Shown: piece after piece, positions 59,249 through 64,000 of the stretch
Position numbering within the stretch: the stretch's first letter is position 1
Layout of the letters: the number at the start of each line of letters is the position of its first letter
From: Halobiforma lacisalsi AJ5
GTDB lineage: Archaea > Halobacteriota > Halobacteria > Halobacteriales > Natrialbaceae
DNA: 64,000 bases
NCBI RefSeq assembly: GCF_000226975.2
Contig: NZ_CP019285.1
Span: 2,542,001 to 2,606,000 of the forward strand
Direction of reading: 5' to 3'
Translations under genes and position numbers: made by a program
The notes under the pieces: model-generated
Told to the model about the DNA's origin: nothing
The model's database searches: none
Seen by the model: only the letters and a program-made list of their open reading frames with translations

Positions 59249-60286
59249 TCAGTCCTCGCCGGATTCGTAGTTCTCGCCGGCCGCTTCCGGCAGTCGGGTC
59301 TTGCCGACGAAGACCAGGACGACGATCACCGTCACGTACGGGATCGTCCGGATCAGCTCCGTCGGGACGGCGTATCCGGCGGCCTGGAGCCGGACCTGGA
59401 TCGCGTCGAGACCGGCAAAGAGGAACGAGCCGGCAAGCGCGCCGATCGGGTGGTAGTTCGCGAACAGGTAGGTCGCGATGGCGATGAACCCGCGGCCGCC
59501 GATGTCGGTCTCGCCGCCACCGGCGAAGGTGCCCAGCTGGCCGAGCGCGAAGCCGGCCCCGCCGAGCCCGGCGAACACGCCCGAGAGGATGACCGCCGCG
59601 TAGCGGACCTTCCGGACGTCGACGCCGGCGGTGTCGAGCGCCTTCGGGTTCTCGCCGCTCGCGACGACCCAGCGGCCGAAGCTCGTCCGCGAGAGCAGAT
59701 ACCAGCCGAGGACGGCCGAGATAAGCATGATCCAGACCTGCGGCGGGGTGTCGAACAGCAAGTAGCCCACGAGCGGGAACTCGGAGAGCACCGGTACCGT
59801 CACGTTGTCGAACGTTCCGACGGTGGCCGTGTTGGGGCTCTCGAAGACGATCCGCGAGACGAACGGCGCGAGCCCGAGCGCGATGAGCCAGACCGCCAGG
59901 CCAGCGATGATCTGGTCGGCCTTGAACTCGATGCAGACGACCGCGAACACGAGCGCGAACAGCGTGCTCACGAGCACGCCCGCGAGCAGCCCCCACCAGT
60001 GGTGGGAGATCAGTAGCGTCGACTCGCCGGAGCCGAGCCGGAACGTGACCACGACGCCGGTAAACGCCGAGACGATCAGCAGACCTTCGATACCGATGTT
60101 GATGACGCCGCTTTTTTCGGCGAAGATGCCGCCGATGGCCGCCAGCGCGATCGGGACGGCCAGCCGCAGCGTCGCCGTGTGCGTACTCGGACTGGCGAGC
60201 GCGAGGAAGAGGACGGTCGCGACCAGTCCTCCGCCGACGACTGCCTGCATGTAGCTCGACTCGGGAATGGGCAGTCGATCACGCAT
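59249..60286 (-). CDS. Nucleoside ABC transporter permease (BmpA-type system), second subunit
   Basis: 345 residues from ATG 60286; a GGAGGT 7 nt upstream (60294-60299 on the plus strand) decides against the ATG at 60292. About nine hydrophobic helices with the branched-chain-type permease features AIGGIFAEKSGVINIGIEGLLIV and GGVRGAGFALGQLG-like loops. It overlaps the stop of the first permease by 8 bp. With that subunit it forms the membrane channel of a purine/pyrimidine nucleoside importer. Confidence 0.9.
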   Translation of the reverse strand: MRDRLPIPESSYMQAVVGGGLVATVLFLALASPSTHTATLRLAVPIALAAIGGIFAEKSGVINIGIEGLLIVSAFTGVVVTFRLGSGESTLLISHHWWGLLAGVLVSTLFALVFAVVCIEFKADQIIAGLAVWLIALGLAPFVSRIVFESPNTATVGTFDNVTVPVLSEFPLVGYLLFDTPPQVWIMLISAVLGWYLLSRTSFGRWVVASGENPKALDTAGVDVRKVRYAAVILSGVFAGLGGAGFALGQLGTFAGGGETDIGGRGFIAIATYLFANYHPIGALAGSFLFAGLDAIQVRLQAAGYAVPTELIRTIPYVTVIVVLVFVGKTRLPEAAGENYESGED

Positions 60287-61529
60287 CGGCATCACCTCCG
60301 GTCTCGCTCTCGGCGTCCCCGCCGTCCGCTCGAGCGGGCCGCTCCCGCTCGACGTGGACGTACCGCGAGCCGATCATCCGGAAGAACTCCGGCATCGCCA
60401 CGAAGAGGATGATGAGCCCGCTGAGCACGCCGACCAGTTCCGGCGGCACGTCCGTCGCGGTACCGATAGACCGGCTCCCGCTCTGGAGGATGCCGAACAG
60501 GAACGCCGCGGCGCCGACCCCGAGCGGGTTGTTCCCCGCCAGGATCGAGACGGCGATCCCGTCGAACCCGAGTTCCGGCACGTTCTCGAGCCAGCGCCCG
60601 TGGACCATCAGCACCCAGAAGGCGCCGCCGATCCCGCCGAGCGCGCCCGAGAGCGTCATGCTCGAGACGACCATGCGCTTGTCGTCGACGCCGCCGTAGG
60701 CGGCCGCCTCGGGCTGGACGCCGCTGGTTCGGAGTTCGTATCCGAACGACGTGCGGGCGAGCAGCCAGGCGACCCCGAGCATGAGCGCGACGGCGAAGGC
60801 AAACGCCAGCAGCGAGAAGTCCATCCGGCCGCCGAAGCCGACGTACGGAATCGTCGGAATCTCGGCGTACTCCGGCACGGGCTGAGTCTGGGGATTGCTG
60901 CTGTTGGGGTCCTGGAACTGCCAGGACAGCAGCGTCGAGGCGACCCCGACCGCGACGAAGTTGAGCATGATCGTCGTGATCACCTCGTTCGCGTCGGCGT
61001 AGGCCTTCAGCGCCCCGGGGATCGCCCCGAACAGGCCGCCGAAGATCGCGCCGACGAGGACGCCAATCGGGATGAGGACGATCGTCCCGACGAGTCCGCC
61101 GGGAACGATCGCCGCCGCGTACACGACGCTGACCGCCGTCGCGAGCCCACCGACGACTAACTGTCCCTGCGTCCCGATGTTGAACAGCCCCGCACGGAAG
61201 GCCACGGCGACCGACAGCCCCGTGAAGATCAACAGCGTCGTCTGCTGGAGCGTCGTCGCCAGGCTGTAGTTCATCGGCGACCAGCCGCCCTGGAGTGGGT
61301 GGCCCATCGCGCCGAGGAACAGCTCGTAGTAGACCTGGATCGGGTTGTAACAGAACGTCCAGCCGGCCAGGTCGAGCCCCGTACGACAGGAGGCGAACCC
61401 GCCGGAGACGAACACGAGGACGGCACCGACGAGGATCGAGGCGAACAGCGCGGCGACGCTGACCGCGATCCGTTCGACGGCCGAGGCGCGAACGAGTCGC
61501 TCGATCAGTCGTTCGACCCGGTCCCTCAT
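60279..61529 (-). CDS. Nucleoside ABC transporter permease (BmpA-type system), first subunit
   Basis: 416 residues from ATG 61529, overlapping the ATPase stop (ATGA). Hydrophobic helices throughout, with SVAVAFRAGLFNIGTQGQLVVGGLA and AYADANEVITTIMLNFVAVG, typical of the YufP-like permease. The C-terminal tail is charged (RERPARADGGDAESETGGDA). The chain of overlapping genes ATPase-permease-permease indicates a single translationally coupled operon. Confidence 0.92.
   Translation of the reverse strand: MRDRVERLIERLVRASAVERIAVSVAALFASILVGAVLVFVSGGFASCRTGLDLAGWTFCYNPIQVYYELFLGAMGHPLQGGWSPMNYSLATTLQQTTLLIFTGLSVAVAFRAGLFNIGTQGQLVVGGLATAVSVVYAAAIVPGGLVGTIVLIPIGVLVGAIFGGLFGAIPGALKAYADANEVITTIMLNFVAVGVASTLLSWQFQDPNSSNPQTQPVPEYAEIPTIPYVGFGGRMDFSLLAFAFAVALMLGVAWLLARTSFGYELRTSGVQPEAAAYGGVDDKRMVVSSMTLSGALGGIGGAFWVLMVHGRWLENVPELGFDGIAVSILAGNNPLGVGAAAFLFGILQSGSRSIGTATDVPPELVGVLSGLIILFVAMPEFFRMIGSRYVHVERERPARADGGDAESETGGDADA
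60294..60299 (-). promoter_or_regulatory. Shine-Dalgarno deciding the second permease start
   Basis: GGAGGT on the minus strand lies 7 nt before ATG 60286, the best spacing of the candidate starts. It lies within the upstream permease gene. Confidence 0.55.
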
Positions 61530-63223
61530 GCCGAATCACCCGCCGGTTCGTCGCGTCCGTCGCCCCCACCGTCCGCGGAGACACCGGACCCGTCGCCGCG
61601 GAAGCTCGCATCCGCGTCGGCGTTCTCGGACGGGCGCTGGCCCGCCATCAGCAGTCCCAGTTCCTCCTCGGTGAGATCGTCGGGATCGGTCACGTCCATG
61701 AACTCGCCCTCGTAGATGACTCCCAGTCGGTCCGAGAGGCTCCGCACTTCGTCGAGTTTGGAGGAGACGAGCAGGATGGCGACCCCCTCCTGGCGGAGTT
61801 CGAGCAGTCGGTCGTGGATGAACTCCGTCGAACCGATGTCGACGCCCCGAGTGGGGTGGGTCGCGACCACGAGGTCGGGGTCGCGCTCGAACTCGCGGCC
61901 GACGATGAACTTCTGCTGGTTGCCGCCCGACAGCGACACCGCGTCGGCGTCGGGGTCGGGCGGCCGTACGTCGTAGGTTTCGATGATGTCTTCGGTATGG
62001 GTCCGGACCGACTCCCAGTCGATCCGTCCGGACTGAGAGAACTCCTCGGAACGCTGGCTGCCGAGCACGCCGTTCTCGACCAAGTCGAACGGCATGACCA
62101 GCCCCTGCTCGTGGCGATCCTCCGGAACGTACGCCATGCCGGCGTCGATCCGTTCCCGGCGGGACCAGTCGGTCACGTCCTCGCCGTCGAAGGTGATCCG
62201 CCCCTCGTCGGGGGTCCGGAGTCCGGTGACGGCTTCGATCAGTTCCCCCTGGCCGTTGCCGTCGACGCCCGCGATACCGAAGATCTCGCCGCTCCGGATC
62301 TCGAGATCGATCCCGGAGACGACCTCGACGTCGCGTTCGTCTTCGACGACGACGTCGTCCGCGGACAGGACCACGTCGCCCGTCTCGCAGGGGTCGGCCT
62401 CGGCTTCCAGCAGCACCTCGCGGCCGACCATGTACTCGGCGAGTTCGTCCTGGGTCGTCCCCTCGGGGTCGACCGTGCCGACGGATTTCCCGTCCCGGAG
62501 GACCGTGATCTCGTCGGCCGCGTGGGTCGCCTCGCCGAGTTTGTGCGTGATGAAAATGATCGTCTTCCCCTGGGCCGTAAGCTCCTCGAGGACTTCGTAC
62601 AGCCCCTCGACTTCCTGGGGCGTGAGGACGGCCGTCGGCTCGTCGAGGATGAGCACGTCTGCGCCGCGATACAGCGCCTTGAGGATCTCGACGCGCTGCT
62701 GTGCGCCGACGCTGAGGTCGGCGACCGTCGCTCCCGGATCGACGTCGAACCCGTATCGGTCACAGAGGTCGCGGATCTCGCGGTCGATCCGTTCGCGGTC
62801 GACCGCGAGCCCGAACCACTTCCGGGGTTCGTTGCCGAGCGCGATGTTCTCCGCGACGGTCATCGTGTCGACCAGCATGAAGTGCTGGTGGATCATCCCG
62901 ATTCCCGCGTCGATGGCGTCCCGTGGGGAGTCGAACGAGCGTTCCTCGCCGTCGACGACGACCCGGCCCCCTTCGGGCTGGTAGAGCCCGTAGAGGACGT
63001 TCATCAGCGTCGTCTTCCCCGCACCGTTCTCCCCGAGCAACGCGTGGACGGACCCCCGTTCGACGCGGAGGTCGACGTCGTCGTTGGCGACGACGCCCGG
63101 GAACCGCTTTGTGATCCCGTCGAGGTGGACGGCCAGGTCGGCCGCCCGCCTCGAGTCGGGACCGGTGCCCCCTCGAGCGGTTTCCCCTTCCTCGGTAGTG
63201 GTGCCTGTGCCGGAGTCGGTCAT
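61526..63223 (-). CDS. Nucleoside ABC transporter ATPase, two NBDs in one chain
   Basis: 565 residues from ATG 63223 (the frame runs on upstream across the binding-protein gene without meaning). Two ABC domains are fused. The first (about 28-250) has Walker A GENGAGKTTL, signature LSVGAQQRVEIL and Walker B LILDEPTAVLT. The second (about 285-520) has a modified Walker A (IAGVDGNGQGEL), signature LSGGNQQKFIVGREF and Walker B region VATHPTRGVDIGS. This is the architecture of sugar/nucleoside importers. It is 4 bp after the binding-protein stop. Confidence 0.93.
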   Translation of the reverse strand: MTDSGTGTTTEEGETARGGTGPDSRRAADLAVHLDGITKRFPGVVANDDVDLRVERGSVHALLGENGAGKTTLMNVLYGLYQPEGGRVVVDGEERSFDSPRDAIDAGIGMIHQHFMLVDTMTVAENIALGNEPRKWFGLAVDRERIDREIRDLCDRYGFDVDPGATVADLSVGAQQRVEILKALYRGADVLILDEPTAVLTPQEVEGLYEVLEELTAQGKTIIFITHKLGEATHAADEITVLRDGKSVGTVDPEGTTQDELAEYMVGREVLLEAEADPCETGDVVLSADDVVVEDERDVEVVSGIDLEIRSGEIFGIAGVDGNGQGELIEAVTGLRTPDEGRITFDGEDVTDWSRRERIDAGMAYVPEDRHEQGLVMPFDLVENGVLGSQRSEEFSQSGRIDWESVRTHTEDIIETYDVRPPDPDADAVSLSGGNQQKFIVGREFERDPDLVVATHPTRGVDIGSTEFIHDRLLELRQEGVAILLVSSKLDEVRSLSDRLGVIYEGEFMDVTDPDDLTEEELGLLMAGQRPSENADADASFRGDGSGVSADGGGDGRDEPAGDSA

Positions 63224-63227
63224 GCGA

Positions 63228-64000
63228 TTACAGTTCCTGTGGGACGTCGATCTCGCCGTCGATGATCGCCTGTCTGGACTCGTCGAGTGCGCCCGTGACG
63301 TCGTCGGGGATCTCGTCTCCGATCGTGTCACCGTAGACTGCCCTGACGCCCTCTTCCTCGAGGCCGAGGCGTTCGGTTTCGCCGCCCTCGAACGCATCGT
63401 TGACGACCGACTCGACGGCGGAGTAGACCGCGGTGTCGACCTGCTTGACCATGCTCGCGAGGATGACGTCCGCGTAGTCGGGTTCGGTCAGCGACTGGTC
63501 GGCGTCGACGCCGATCGCGAACCGACCCTCGGACTGTGCGGCCTGGAGCACGCCGACGCCGGTTCGACCCGCCGCGTGGAAGACGATGTCGGCGTCCTGG
63601 TCCTGGTACATCGACAGCGCGGCCTCCTGGCCGCCGGCGGTGTCGTTGAAGTCGCCGACGTAGGAGGTAACGACCTCCGCGTCCTCGTTCGCGTACTCGA
63701 CGCCGGCTTTGAATCCGGCCTCGAACGACTCGATCAGCGGCGATTCGACGCCACCGACGAACCCGACCGTGTTCGCGTCGGGATTCGTCTCGCTTTCGGC
63801 CGCGGCGAACTCCATGTCCGTCAGCAGGCCTGCGAGGTGACCGACCTGGAACGATCCCTCCGGCTCGCCGAAGATGTAGCTTCGGACGTTGTCCACCTCG
63901 AGGACCTCGTCGATGATGATGAAGTCCTGGTCGGGGTAGGCATCCGCGTTCTCCTCGAGCGCGTCGAGCTGTGCGAAGCCGATACAGGAGACGAGGTCGT
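63228..64000 (-). CDS. BMP-family nucleoside-binding lipoprotein, N-terminus outside window
   Basis: The frame is open to the right edge (first visible residues DLVSCIGFAQLDALEENA), so signal peptide and lipobox are not seen. The remaining 257 residues belong to the Bmp/Med family of solute-binding proteins: GHLAGLLTDMEF, NTVGFVGGVESPLIESFEAGFKAGVEYA, VFHAAGRTGVGVLQAAQ and GVDADQSLTEPDYADVILASMVKQVD. It captures nucleosides outside the cell for the ATPase/permease genes that follow. First gene of this operon as far as can be seen. Confidence 0.88.
   Translation of the reverse strand, partial: DLVSCIGFAQLDALEENADAYPDQDFIIIDEVLEVDNVRSYIFGEPEGSFQVGHLAGLLTDMEFAAAESETNPDANTVGFVGGVESPLIESFEAGFKAGVEYANEDAEVVTSYVGDFNDTAGGQEAALSMYQDQDADIVFHAAGRTGVGVLQAAQSEGRFAIGVDADQSLTEPDYADVILASMVKQVDTAVYSAVESVVNDAFEGGETERLGLEEEGVRAVYGDTIGDEIPDDVTGALDESRQAIIDGEIDVPQEL

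Overview
The window is 64 kb of chromosome from a halophilic archaeon (class Halobacteria; the gene content resembles Natrialbales such as Natrinema or Haloterrigena, but that rank is inference). Supporting evidence: the DNA is very GC-rich with abundant CTCGAG; the predicted proteins are strongly acidic; many genes have a TATA-like box 26-30 bp before the start codon and no Shine-Dalgarno, as in leaderless haloarchaeal transcripts; and the genes include archaeal or haloarchaeal types (ribosomal protein S8e, archaeal CoaD, the diadenylate cyclase DacZ, an HTH-10/Bat regulator, a HalOD1 protein, a TFIIB-like protein, a FixABCX electron-transfer operon). No rRNA, CRISPR array or intact insertion sequence was seen.

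Layout. 1-8.5 kb: a truncated ketoacyl reductase, five single-domain universal stress proteins, a sulfatase, a coupled aldehyde dehydrogenase/SDR pair and a two-domain Usp. 9-25 kb: mostly single housekeeping genes (PEP carboxylase, sugar MFS transporter, MoxR ATPase, tRNA-Ser, an orphan iron-sulfur subunit, citramalate/isopropylmalate synthase, DUF192, a chemotaxis-type transducer, a zinc/HNH-like protein, saccharopine-dehydrogenase-like and SRPBCC proteins). 25-33 kb: alpha-glucosidase, a bactofilin-like protein and the etfB-etfA-fixCX operon with a small unknown last gene.

33-49 kb is the most interesting part. It is a phosphate locus (two PhoU-type proteins, a hybrid sensor kinase, pstS-pstC-pstA-pstB and a second, almost identical pstB). 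An arsenic cassette (arsR, a RidA-like gene, acr3) sits inside it. Next to it is a lower-GC three-gene module (45.3-47.5 kb) of two secreted proteins and one membrane-anchored winged-helix regulator. Its two intergenic regions share clusters of TGAAA/TTTCA half-sites spaced by about one helical turn, which suggests an undescribed, self-contained regulatory circuit.

49-64 kb: S8e, a PQQ-propeller lipoprotein, malic enzyme, CoaD, a minimal TFB-like protein, tRNA-Leu with a duplicated 3' end, dacZ-mscS, and a nucleoside import and salvage locus (BMP-type binding protein, ATPase, two permeases, cytidine deaminase, uridine phosphorylase) that also contains a DUF488 gene driven by a TATA box shared with the uridine phosphorylase gene.
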